A model generated the notes under the pieces. That model made no database searches. It had not been told where the DNA came from and worked only from the letters and a program-made list of their open reading frames with translations. From NCBI GenBank assembly GCA_039881145.1, contig JAYKKI010000039.1:19462001-19526000 (forward strand): a stretch of DNA of 64,000 bases, in the 5' to 3' direction. The stretch is from Druceiella hillmani. Taxonomy: Eukaryota; Arthropoda; Insecta; Lepidoptera; Hepialidae. Positions 50,659 to 61,260 of the stretch are shown here, in pieces (within the stretch, counting starts at the first letter, position 1; every line of letters begins with the position of its first letter). The position numbers and the translations under genes are program-made.

Positions 50659-50693
50659 CGAATCCGCTTTTGCTTGCAGCCCCTTAAATTTGA

Positions 50694-50699
50694 AATAAA
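50694..50699 (+). terminator. Polyadenylation signal AATAAA
   Basis: AATAAA lies 36 bp after the stop codon, so a very short 3' UTR is possible. Further candidates are ATTAAA near 50933 and AATAAA near 51103, so the used site is uncertain. Confidence 0.5.
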
Positions 50700-51894
50700 G
50701 TATGATATTTAATTCGAATGTTTAGATTAACTCATTAGATGTTCACCACAACATATGTATTTAAACAAACTACACGAAAATGACGAACCCATCTTGCTTT
50801 GTCTTAAGAAACTGACGATGGATTATCATTAGATACGTCCATTTTTTTTACGTATCAGTAAAGTTTCAGTGAAATGGGTCAATCTTAAAAAGTCTTAAGT
50901 CATGTTAATTAACACTTTGTACTTTATTTATTAAAGTCAATAAGAGAAAATTTAAACAGTAAAAGCAAGACATCTCTAAATGAAACACTTTGTGGTAAAC
51001 TGAGATTAGGATCTATAAAAAAGCAATTGATCAGAACACCATGGTTTTTGAAACTTTCCTCCGTCAGTCCGCGCATCAGGTTAAAACTATTAGAAACACA
51101 AGGAAATAAAATTCAACTAGTGAAACATCTTTGGGGGAAATGGACTTTTTTGAAGAAGGTAAATACCACTGGCAAACACTGAAAAGAACTGATAATAGTT
51201 AAGATATTATAGATGAGAATGGTTAAACTATTATTCATGAGAATAGTTAAGATATTATTCATGAGAATAGTTAAGGTCTTATTTTTGAGATGTTGGCACT
51301 GGGGGATTAGATTTACGCTATCTATAGAAACTATGACAAGTTTCAAGCCGATAGCATGTGTAATATTTGAAAAAACGACAGAAGGACAATAAAGTTTTAT
51401 CATAACGATTCCTTTTTCACTATTTAGTCAGAATCTTAAAAACACGTAATAAACTTAATAAGAACAGGTAAACTTGTATAATTACAAGGTTATTATTACT
51501 TATTTGACCAAGTATAACAGTTTGGCTACCTAGCAATAGCGTAATATTTAGGCAATCTTACAATACTCAATCCCTTTTTCACTATTATAGTCAGAATCTT
51601 AAAAGCACAAAATAAAATTAATCAGAACAGGTAATCTTGCATAATTACAAAGTTATTATTACTTATTTGACCAAGTATAGCAGTATGGCTACCTAACAAT
51701 GGCGTAATATAAAAGCGATCTTGCAAGTAAAGACTTCTTTACACCTTATTAGTTTAAACAAATATTCTAAGAGTAATGGAAAAAGGCACCAGACACAATA
51801 ACGCCATAAGCGATCTGAATCGATTCAAAAGTTTGCACGTAGAAATGGAAGAAATCAATTCACAAATCAAACAATTACTTAAAAATGACTAACG
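50700..51894. other. 3' flank with small tandem repeats
   Basis: 51220-51280 holds two to three copies of a 29-bp unit ('attcatgagaatagttaaga'). 51408-51711 is a direct duplication with a period of about 162 bp, beginning 'cctttttcactat' and containing 'ttattattacttatttgacc'. No second gene was recognised. Confidence 0.6.
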
Positions 51895-51920
51895 TTCGTT
51901 TAAAGATTATTATAAAGAGA

Positions 51921-53130
51921 AGTAAAAATTATTAGTATTACACAAAAAGCAACTGTCGTAAAATTAGGTCTAATAAATTTTCTAAAATATCACATCGTCT
52001 AAACTAAAGTAAAAATTATTAGTATTACACAAAAAGCAACTGAGAAGTAAAAATTATTAGTATTACACAAAAAGCAACTGTCGTAAAATTAGGTCTAATA
52101 AATTTTCTAAAATATCACATCGTCTAAACTAAAGTAAAAATTATTAGTATTACACAAAAAGCAACTGAGAAGTAAAAATTATTAGTATTACACAAAAAGC
52201 AACTGTCGTAAAATTAGGTCTAATAAATTTTCTAGAATATCACATTGTCTAAACTAAAGTAAAAATTATTAGTATTACACAAAAAGCAACTGAGAAGTAA
52301 AAATTATTAGTATTACACAAAAAGCAACTGTCGTAAAATTAGGTCTAATAAATTTTCTAAAATATCACATCGTCTAAACTAAAGTAAAAATTATTAGTAT
52401 TACACAAAAAGCAACTGAGAAGTAAAAATTATTAGTATTACACAAAAAGCAACTGTCGTAAAATTAGGTCTAATAAATTTTCTAAAATATCACATCGTCT
52501 AAACTAAAGTAAAAATTATTAGTATTACACAAAAAGCAACTGAGAAGTAAAAATTATTAGTATTACACAAAAAGCAACTGTCGTAAAATTAGGTCTAATA
52601 AATTTTCTAGAATATCACATTGTCTAAACTAAAGTAAAAATTATTAGTATTACACAAAAAGCAACTGAGAAGTAAAAATTATTAGTATTACACAAAAAGC
52701 AACTGTCGTAAAATTAGGTCTAATAAATTTTCTAAAATATCACATCGTCTAAACTAAAGTAAAAATTATTAGTATTACACAAAAAGCAACTGAGAAGTAA
52801 AAATTATTAGTATTACACAAAAAGCAACTGTCGTAAAATTAGGTCTAATAAATTTTCTAAAATATCACATCGTCTAAACTAAAGTAAAAATTATTAGTAT
52901 TACACAAAAAGCAACTGTCGTAAAATTAGGTCTAATAAATTTTCTAAAATATCACATCGTCTAAACTAAAGTAAAAATTATTAGTATTACACAAAAAGCA
53001 ACTGAGAAGTAAAAATTATTAGTATTACACAAAAAGCAACTGAGAAGTAAAAATTATTAGTATTACACAAAAAGCAACTGTCGTAAAATTAGGTCTATTA
53101 AATTTTCTAAAATATCACATCGTCTAAACT
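51921..53130. repeat. 125-bp compound tandem array with 375-bp higher-order period
   Basis: Each 125-bp unit contains two copies of a subunit of about 37 bp, 'gtaaaaattattagtattac' 'acaaaaagcaactg', separated by 'tcgtaaaattaggtctaata' 'aattttctaaaatatcacat'. Unit anchors are at 51956, 52081, 52206, 52331, 52456, 52581, 52706 and 52831, then shorter spacings. The variant 'ctagaatatcacattgtct' occurs in units 3 and 6 only, so a three-unit block was duplicated as a whole. The last units lose or gain one subunit. Confidence 0.96.
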
Positions 53131-54489
53131 ATCAAAATTTTGTAAAGTATCAACTTTTTGTGACGACTCATAAATTTTCTGAGCAGGCGACCTTGATTTG
53201 TAACAGGCGGGCAGCCGCGTACTTGTCTGGTTCAATAATATAATTTCAGTCATCTTGACGTATTTATTTCTACGCAGCTAACGTTAAACGTAACTTTTAA
53301 TTTACTCTGCTTTTGAATTTCGAGTACATTAAACGTAATGACGCTGATTGAAGTTTGGAAGACGTTTTTTTAATCGACCGTGCTTTAAATAAATCTTGTC
53401 AAGGTGGCAATCCTGAACTTAGACTAGTGCCAACGTGATCTGTATTCATTCATCCACTCCAAAGTGTTTTGTAATTAGTAAGTCTAGGGTTTAATAGAAT
53501 TTTTTTAAACGGATTCTTTATGCGTAGAATAGTTTTTATAACACATCCGTTAGAGCCGCAAACTTATTAGTTAGCAACTGACGAAGCAAAGTAAATGGAT
53601 ACTTGGGGCAAAATCAAGTTAATTTACCACATAATCTGGACCTTATAGTTCTCAAAGTGAGATTGAAAATTACATTTATATAGTAACTATTTATATCCAT
53701 TGTCGTTCTATATAATACGAACATGGTATGATATCATATTATTTATTGAATTACCCAATCCAATGAATGCAAATTTGTTAAAGATAAAAAATCTACAAAG
53801 TGATTTTCTTCAATTTGATACATGCATGGTTTTCTTGATCGTTTACGTTTTCATTTTTTATGTTTTTCACATGGCTAAATCACCTTAAATTTAAACTATG
53901 GTTAAAAATGTTAATAATTTCATCAAGATAACAATTAAGTTTTCCTTCGACAAAGTTTGGCGTTGTTTCGATTCTATCATTTCGAATGTGGCAGAATGAG
54001 ATTGAAAGGAAACGTTGCATTGGTAAATATTATGTGTTTATTAAAGGGTTAACACTTAAATATGAATACGTAAGAAATCGGGGAAGCTACCCGGGAAAGC
54101 TGCCTTATTGTGAATCTTTCTCAAAGTTCCAGCCGAAAGGATTGTAGATAAAAATCCTAGAGTGATTTTTTAATTGAGATTTATTAGTAGACCAATTATG
54201 AATATAAAATCGAGTTGGTGCATAATGGATACAGATGTATGTGCAGTAGCCGCCATCTTGATAAACGTCTTTTTGCGATTTTCGAGACCGGTTGTTCTAT
54301 GAAGAAATTACGTACCTTTTTTGCGGAAAAACAATAATTTTTCATTGTGATTTAAAACATTTTTTATAACTAACTGCCGGACTAAAAATGGTCATTGACA
54401 AAGGCGTAACGCAAGTACATCAATAAAATAATAAAACTACGAACTTAAGAACTTTTCCCAAACTCTATCCACTTTTTAATTTACGTTGT
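53131..54489. other. 3' flank, no gene; contains a YY1/PHO-type word
   Basis: A GCCGCCATCTTG word at 54249-54260 is a textbook YY1/Pleiohomeotic-type sequence. 53180-53280 is slightly GC-rich. No coding exon or mobile element was recognised. Confidence 0.45.
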
Positions 54490-54845
54490 TTTAAACATAC
54501 CCGTATATACCCCCATACAGTTATAAATTCGCGTATATACACTCTACACACATTGTCATAAACTCGCATATATACACACACTGTCATTAATTCGCATATA
54601 TGCATACAATATCATTAACTCGCATATGTGCACACATTGTTATAAACTCGCATATGTACACACATTGTCATTAATTCGCATATATGCATACAATATCATT
54701 AACTCGCATATGTGCACACATTGTTATAAACTCGCATATGTACACACATTGTCATTAATTCGCATATATGCATACAATATCATTAACTCGCATATGTGCA
54801 CACATTGTTATAAACTCGCTTATGTACACATATTGTCATAAACAC
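54490..54845. repeat. Tandem repeat of 'cgcatatgtacacacattgt'-type units
   Basis: Subunits of about 27-30 bp ('aactcgcatatgtgcacaca', 'ttgtcattaattcgcatata', 'tgcatacaatatcattaact') are arranged in an 84-bp higher-order unit from about 54600. The frames open through it are a by-product of 84 being divisible by three. Confidence 0.93.
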
Positions 54846-55885
54846 ATTACATTTCACGACTTATTCTCTATAATTATAAAAATATTTTTGTATGTATTGT
54901 AAATGCCATAAGAGAGGTTTATCTTGATACAGCATGAATCAGCAAAATTCCTATATTTTCCAAACATAAATATGATATAAATAAAACAGAGTATTTTTTA
55001 CTTCAGTATTCCTTATATAAATTAAAGAAACGAAATACTTAATGGACCACTTTAATGTTCGCTTGTATATTTATCGGTAAATATGCTTTTCCTTTGAAAC
55101 TATTAGATGCAACAAGTTTCAAAGAATAAGCAAGAAATTAATATCAAGTGCTAAATAATGCAATCTTCAGTATGATTGAAACGTAATGATACGACCTTTC
55201 AAATATTAAGTATTTTGACACTCAATAATTGACTCACTCGTCAGAATCTATATGGTACTTCCTGTTGATTTAGAATATTGAAATTTGACACTAATAAAGA
55301 TCGCATAGCACATGTAAAGAGACTAAGAGGATTAAATTCCGAAAGTCATGTATTTTCACTTCTATATGGAATTATTACGTGATAAACCTGTTTTTATTTC
55401 CCCTATTTTCTTTTAAATCTGCAAACTTCTTAGTTAATAAACTTAACCATAATATAACATATCGGTACAGACTAGACGAGCCGTGAACCCTACTTGTAAT
55501 CCGTCTTTTTTCAATTTTACCCCGATACACATCGTGGTTCAACAATATCATTACATTTCGCTGCATATTCTTCCCTAACTCATCCTTGACCACACTTATT
55601 GACAAAATATACCACGTAATTACATATAAAATATTTTTAAATATGTGATTGAAAAATAATCTCTCTAGTCGTGAAAATGGATGTTTTATATTTATGTAAT
55701 TTCTGTTAAACGTGCGGTTTTAGTGAAAGATATATTCTACTTTCAAGAAATTAACAGTGTTAACTTCTGAACACGACGCGACTTTAATAAACATCTCATT
55801 TCACACCAGTACTCTTTCTCACCTTAGACAGCTGCCGAGGTTCGTTTTAATTTCTTCGGAAATGTCGAACTTTTTAAATGCACAC
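54846..55885. other. 3' flank with a family A fragment, no gene
   Basis: 55230-55335 has 'ggtacttcctgttgatttag' and 'tttgacactaataaagatcg', matching the inverted middle of family A weakly. The rest is unassigned AT-rich DNA. Confidence 0.4.

Positions 55886-55944
<59 letters not shown>
55886..55944. repeat. (AT)n microsatellite
   Basis: About 29 AT dinucleotides with one interruption ('tataatat' near 55894). Confidence 0.95.
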
Positions 55945-55947
<3 letters not shown>

Positions 55948-56148
55948 GAAAACACAATTACAAAGTTAAATTTGTAATGAAAGGTGATGCCAATGCACTG
56001 TATAAATAATAAAAAATCATAGAAATGATAACCTAATAAAAATCCTAATTTAACTTTTCAATAACAAATTACTTTTGCCTTAAATATGTTTATTAGGCAT
56101 TTAACTAAATCGCTACTTGATTACATTGAAAATGAAGACCCCCAATAG

Positions 56149-56363
56149 CAGTCTTTCTCAAAGTGGGCGATAGCGCCCCCTTGTGGGGCGGTAAAAGACC
56201 CAGGGAAATTTTTTGGGACGTTGAAGTGGTCTAGAGGGGGCCATGACTGATACAGAAAATTGTGAAAAATGATGTTAGTTGTGAAATTAAAAATTCAGGG
56301 AGCTTTAAAAAATGATTGAGCTCACGAAGGCGGCGGTAGATGAAATAAGTTTGAGAATCTCTG
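56149..56363. mobile_element. hAT-like MITE, 215 bp
   Basis: The left end CAGTCTTTCTCAAAGT and the right end, read inverted, CAGAGATTCTCAAACTT are imperfect inverted repeats of the hAT form CAGNGNTTCTCAAA. Just inside, 'cgatagcgcccccttgtggg' is unusually GC-rich. Flanking 8-mers ('cccaatag' and 'ctcaaaat') agree at only about five positions, so the target site duplication is decayed or wrong. No transposase. Confidence 0.75.
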
Positions 56364-56564
56364 CTCAAAATTAAAAACACCTAATATTAGCGTAACTTGA
56401 ATGGAAAGTGTACTTTTATTTTATAAATTTAGAAATGCCTACGTACATATATAAATATATAAATATTGCTTGTCTTAGAACGTAATCTGACTTTTTATAA
56501 TTCTAAAAAAGACTTTTCGAATTGACATTTCCAAGTCAAAAACTTCCGTGAAAAGCTGCACTTT

Positions 56565-56850
56565 TGGCAGCCCTACGCGGCGCGCGTCCAGACGACGCCA
56601 TCGCAGAGGGCATTAAACGAAACAAAACAAAATAATTGCCGTCAATTGGAGTATTTATTCGGTCGGCGGGCGTGAGAGCGCCGCTCGCGACCGAAATAGT
56701 GCGCGCCCAGACGCGCGCCGACCGAAATAGCGCGCGCGCGTCGCTGCACTTTCTCTCCGCGCCCGCCCTCCGTCGCCGGAGGAATGTTCGCCGCCGTCCG
56801 CCAACGCGTATGCGGACGCAGTTTTTCGTCTAGACGGGATATGCAGCGAC
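56565..56850. promoter_or_regulatory. CpG-rich island, candidate promoter or 5' exon of a neighbouring gene
   Basis: Composition switches abruptly to CpG-dense DNA ('ctacgcggcgcgcgtccaga', 'gtgagagcgccgctcgcgac', 'tagcgcgcgcgcgtcgctgc'). A block with 'cgaccgaaatag' and then 'gcgcgc' is repeated in tandem (56688 and 56717). An AT-rich gap with 'attgccgtcaattggagtat' separates two GC parts. Reading frames are arginine-rich and match no protein I know. In insects such islands often mark promoters or first exons; strand cannot be decided. Confidence 0.4.
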
Positions 56851-58244
56851 GGAAAAGTGGTTTTCTAGTCTATCACAACATATGTAACGTAGCTGTAACC
56901 GCATTATCTACGATGACGAGATTGCGGTCGGTTTACCGTAGATGTAACTTTGTATTAGAACCACTTTACTTAATTTAATACATTTTTACGTTTTTCTAGT
57001 GATAAAAGGAACACTTATAATTTTGCCACGTCCATCCTTCTATTTGTCCATCTACCATTAAACCATAATTTATATAATATTAAAGTTATGAAATGTGTGT
57101 ACATAGGTATTTAGCATAAAGATGCTTCATATGGACATATCAATTAACGTTTGGAAAAATATATAAAAGTAATATCACCCCAATACACATAGAGAGGGGA
57201 CCCACTGGATCGGTTTTTGTAAAGAAAACTTGGGTTTTCATTTTGAAGCCCTGCTTGAAAAGTATTAAGTTTTGAAGTGACGGGCAATAATATCTTCTAA
57301 CCAATAAAATCTGGAACGTTAATAATGATTTGAAAAACCTGAAGGGTAGATTCTTGAATTAGAGGTGGAGTGTATTAACTGTAAACCGCACGAGTACAAA
57401 GTATTTGCGTGGAACGGACGCAACAGCGTTTGACATTTCGCGGATACCAGTTACAAAATACGTAGTTTTCTGTCTCTCGTTGAATAACTCAACTATAATA
57501 AAAGCAAAAGAAACAAGGGGATTAGGAACGTATGTAGACTATCCTGTTTATTGCAAAAATCCCTTCTTAGGAAAGAATGAAACAAAAAACTTTCCGCGTA
57601 ATAGGATATACTCTTGGACAGGCTAGTACTCCATTTATCATATCTGGTGCTTGCTTCGTACTAAGTATTATCTAGTCCGTCTAAACTCCATTTGCGTGGC
57701 GACATTTGGCGCGCACATGTTCATTCATTGTCTCTGAAGACCAGTAACAAAAGATTCTATACCAATATAACAATAACCATTAGCTTTCATTTTTGTATTT
57801 TTTTTGTTTAGTTTCATTCAAACGTGTAAAAGACCAAAATATGATAAATATCGGTATGTAACAAGCAAAAAAATATTGTACAATTTATGACGAATGTTCA
57901 TATTACGTGCTCCCGACAGAACAGCCGACAACGGCCTAGTATTTTATAGCAGGTAATATGTACCTATTATTTTACATACTCGGAACAGGATCCCCTAGTA
58001 CGAAAAATACTGATATTGTACACTTCTATCTCAAATACAAACTGTTACATTTAACTGTGACAACAATCTACCTTATTAATGTTACAAAGTCAAGATGTTT
58101 AGAAACTTTCTAAACCTTTTGGTACGCAATCTCCATAGTTTGGTTTTACGACTTTAAATTTAATCATAAGTTTTATTCCAGTTCGTTTTTGTAGAATACG
58201 GAGAAATATCAACTTCAATAATGGTTATAAAATAAATACGCATT
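56851..58244. other. AT-rich sequence, nothing recognised
   Basis: No coding exon or element that I could assign. Confidence 0.4.
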
Positions 58245-59260
58245 GTTTCAATATTTATTATTGTTTGTGATTATTTATTTAAGATCTCACAAAAATTTAT
58301 TATTGTTTGTGATTATTTATTTAAGATCTCACAAAAATTTATTATTGTTTGTGATTATTTATTTAAGATCTCACAAAAATTTGGTATATAAGACATTTAA
58401 TCTTATTTGGATGAAAAACTGCATAGCTTTGATTTCTTCCCATTGATTCTACATGAGTATACTTTTGTTGTGATTCTATTTTTGTTGTGATTCTTTCCCA
58501 TTGATTCTACATGATTTATTTAAGATTTCATTATTTATTTAAGATCTCACAAAAATTTGGTATATAAGACATTTAATCTTATTTGGATGAAAAACTGCAT
58601 AGCTTTGATTTCTTCCCATTGATTCTACATGAGTATACTTTTGTTGTGATTCTATTTTTGTTGTGATTCTTTCCCATTGATTCTACATGAGTATACTTTT
58701 GTTGTGATTCTACATGAGTTTATTGTTGTTTGTGATTATTTATTTAAGATCTCACAAAAATTTGGTATATAAGACATTTAATCTTATTTGGATGAAAAAC
58801 TGCATAGCTTTGATTTCTTCCCATTGATTCTACATGAGTATACTTTTGTTGTGATTCTATTTTTGTTGTGATTCTTTCCCATTGATTCTACATGAGTATA
58901 CTTTTGTTGTGATTCTACATGAGTTTATTGTTGTTTGTGATTATTTATTTAAGATCTCACAAAAATTTGGTATATAAGACATTTAATCTTATTTGGATGA
59001 AAAACTGCATAGCTTTGATTTCTTCCCATTGATTCTACATGAGTATACTTTTGTTGTGATTCTATTTTTGTTGTGATTCTTTCCCATTGATTCTACATGA
59101 GTATACTTTTGTTGTGATTCTACATGAGTTTATTGTTGTTTGTGATTATTTATTTAAGATCTCACAAAAATTTGGTATATAAGACATTTAATCTTGTTTG
59201 GATGAAAAACTGCATAGCTTTGATTTCTTCCCATTGATTCTACATGAGTATACTTTTTGT
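58245..59260. repeat. Nested tandem array: 42-bp units, then units of about 175-205 bp
   Basis: 'attattgtttgtgattattt' 'atttaagatctcacaaaaat' occurs three times in a row (58250-58380). A longer unit follows, anchored at 'ttggtatataagacatttaa' (about 58381, 58557, 58763, 58968 and 59173), with a 205-bp period in the last three intervals. Each long unit contains two copies of 'cccattgattctacatgagt'. Units are almost identical; a g for a in the last copy ('aatcttgtttgg') is one of few changes. Confidence 0.95.
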
Positions 59261-60112
59261 AATCAATGAAGTTACCTAATTATTTTTCATTTTCCAGTTG
59301 TGGCGAATCTCATTCAACCTGATGTTACGAGCTCTTTACGTACACCTCCTCAGTTACTAGCTGCTTCTGCTTAACTCCAAAGAGTTTTACAATGTTTTAC
59401 TCATTTACGGAGCCGGTGCGCGCAAGATAAGTATGTACTCGTGTACTTGGGTATGTGTATGAAGTTTATCGTAATCTCGCAATCGTTAAAAGCGTTTTTT
59501 TTTCAATTAGATTGCTTTATCGAGAATATTCAGAAATAATCTCGTTGGTTTAGCCTCTTACGTCGTTAAGCAATAACTGCAAAAGTCGAAGAGTTCAAAA
59601 AGAAAGATTAGAATAACTTTAATATAAGTAGTAAGTAAAGTTAGAAGACGAAATAAAAATATCGATTTAAATCACAGTTGCGTCTTTTGTGCAAACCTGT
59701 CAAGCAGTCTTTTGTGCAAACCTGTCAAACCGTATTTTGTGCAAATCTGTAAAATATCGATTTTAATCACAGTTGCGTCTTTTGTGCAAACCTGTCAAAC
59801 CGTCTTTTGTGCAAACCTGTAAAATATCGATTTTAATCACAGTTGCGTCTTTTGTGCAAACCTGTCAAGTGCGTGTCGAAATACGCAAAAATATGATTCA
59901 ATAGTCGTGCCACAGAACAAAATTACTAATGCAACTTGCTTGAAATAATTTTAACACGAATCTGCTCGCTAAGCGCTACCTCCAAAATTCTTTCAGATTT
60001 TTCTTAAAACAGTTTCATTGCAAAAATTAGAAGATAAGAACCAAATATAAATGACGTTGAAATTTAATATTTCGTAAAAGAAGTTTTAAAATAAAAATAA
60101 TAATTTAAAACG
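59261..60112. other. Post-array sequence with a short tandem repeat
   Basis: 59661-59870 repeats 'atcacagttgcgtcttttgt' 'gcaaacctgtcaa' three times, with extra half units 'gtcttttgtgcaaacctgt'. At 59298-59374 a strong acceptor-like 'ttttcattttccag' is followed by a 24-codon open frame ending in TAA; it is treated only as a hypothesis. Confidence 0.5.
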
Positions 60113-60282
60113 CCCTCTACACTACTCGCGAAGTTGCCTCGACGAAGTGCTCGTCGGAGTTGATCGCAGTCTGAAGTACGTCTGAAGTACAGTCTGAAGT
60201 ACGCACAAAGCGAATCGAGGTACCTCTCTACACTATTCTCTTTGCCTAACTTCGATCAACGTAGCGAGTAGTGTAGTGCAGG
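60113..60282. mobile_element. Small TIR element, 170 bp
   Basis: The left end 'cctctacactactcgcgaag' and the right end 'cgtagcgagtagtgtagtgc' are inverted copies over about 30 bp. The interior has three copies of 'gtctgaagtac' and a second internal 'tctctacactattctctttg'. GC-richer than its flanks. Superfamily not assigned. Confidence 0.7.
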
Positions 60283-60884
60283 TTTAAGGTTTAAGAAGTA
60301 ACCTAAGGGGTTCCGACTTAGCCTCGTCTAAATTTACGGAAAACAATTTTGGCCCTTATTTTGCATGTGTCAATATGAACACAAATCGCAATAAGTTTTC
60401 TTATAAACATTGGTTATCACATTAATAAAATACTTTTGTTCTTTGAGCTACATGCGAAATCACTGATTTGAAGAAATACTATTTTAATTTATAATAAATG
60501 TCAATTTGGAAATAGCCAGTTTTAAAATATGGCGCATAAATTAACAATTTATACTAGATAATTTAAATTCTACTTTGCAGAATTATTGAAATACTGGAGG
60601 TGTAATTAAAAAACTTCAGGTCAGTCGAGTAGCAGTCTTGTATGTACAGCTAAAGAAAACATATACCACATTTAAAATTTGTAATCTTTTAAATTTTAAT
60701 GAGTAATCCGAAAGACAATATAATTTTAATACCGACACTTAAAATCCTTCATAATTACACGAGCTCCGACCTTACGACGGTAATAAAGTCTGACCATTTA
60801 ATCAGGTTCCAGCTTTTGCAATCATTAAAGACCATTAATTAAGAGTAAGAAACAAAGAAACGCATAAATTATTTTTGTAATCAA
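60283..60884. other. AT-rich sequence, nothing recognised
   Basis: No gene or recognised element. Confidence 0.4.
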
Positions 60885-61260
60885 AGAAATTACCAAGAAA
60901 TCAATGAAAGATTAAGGTTTCACTGATAGTAATACAATACCACTGTATATTAATTGAGATCTCCATTAAAAACAAATACCTTTTAACTAAGGGTGAGAAA
61001 TAAAGAAACATAAATTCTTAGTCATCAAGGTTTCACTGATAGTAATGCAATTTCGCTGCATATTACTTGAGACCTCCATTAAAAACAAATATCTTCTAAG
61101 GGTAAAAAACAAAGAAACGCGTAAATTCTTAGTCATCAAGGTTTCACTGGTAGTAATGCAATTCCGTTGCATATTAATTGAGATCTCCATTAAAGAAAAA
61201 TACCTTTTCACTACACAGAAACTCAAACATTTTTGGTGATCAAGGTTTCACTGATTGTAA
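60885..61260. repeat. 104-113 bp tandem repeat, about 3.3 copies
   Basis: The anchor 'aaggtttcactgatagtaat' (or 'ggtagtaat', 'gattgtaat') recurs at 60914, 61027, 61138 and 61242. Each unit also contains 'ttgagatctccattaaaaac' and 'aacaaagaaacgc'. Copies are fairly diverged, so the array is older than the others here. Confidence 0.9.

Noticed and set aside
54626..54841. Periodic Tyr/Thr/Ile-rich open frame
   Set aside because: It is entirely inside an 84-bp tandem repeat; an incidental frame.
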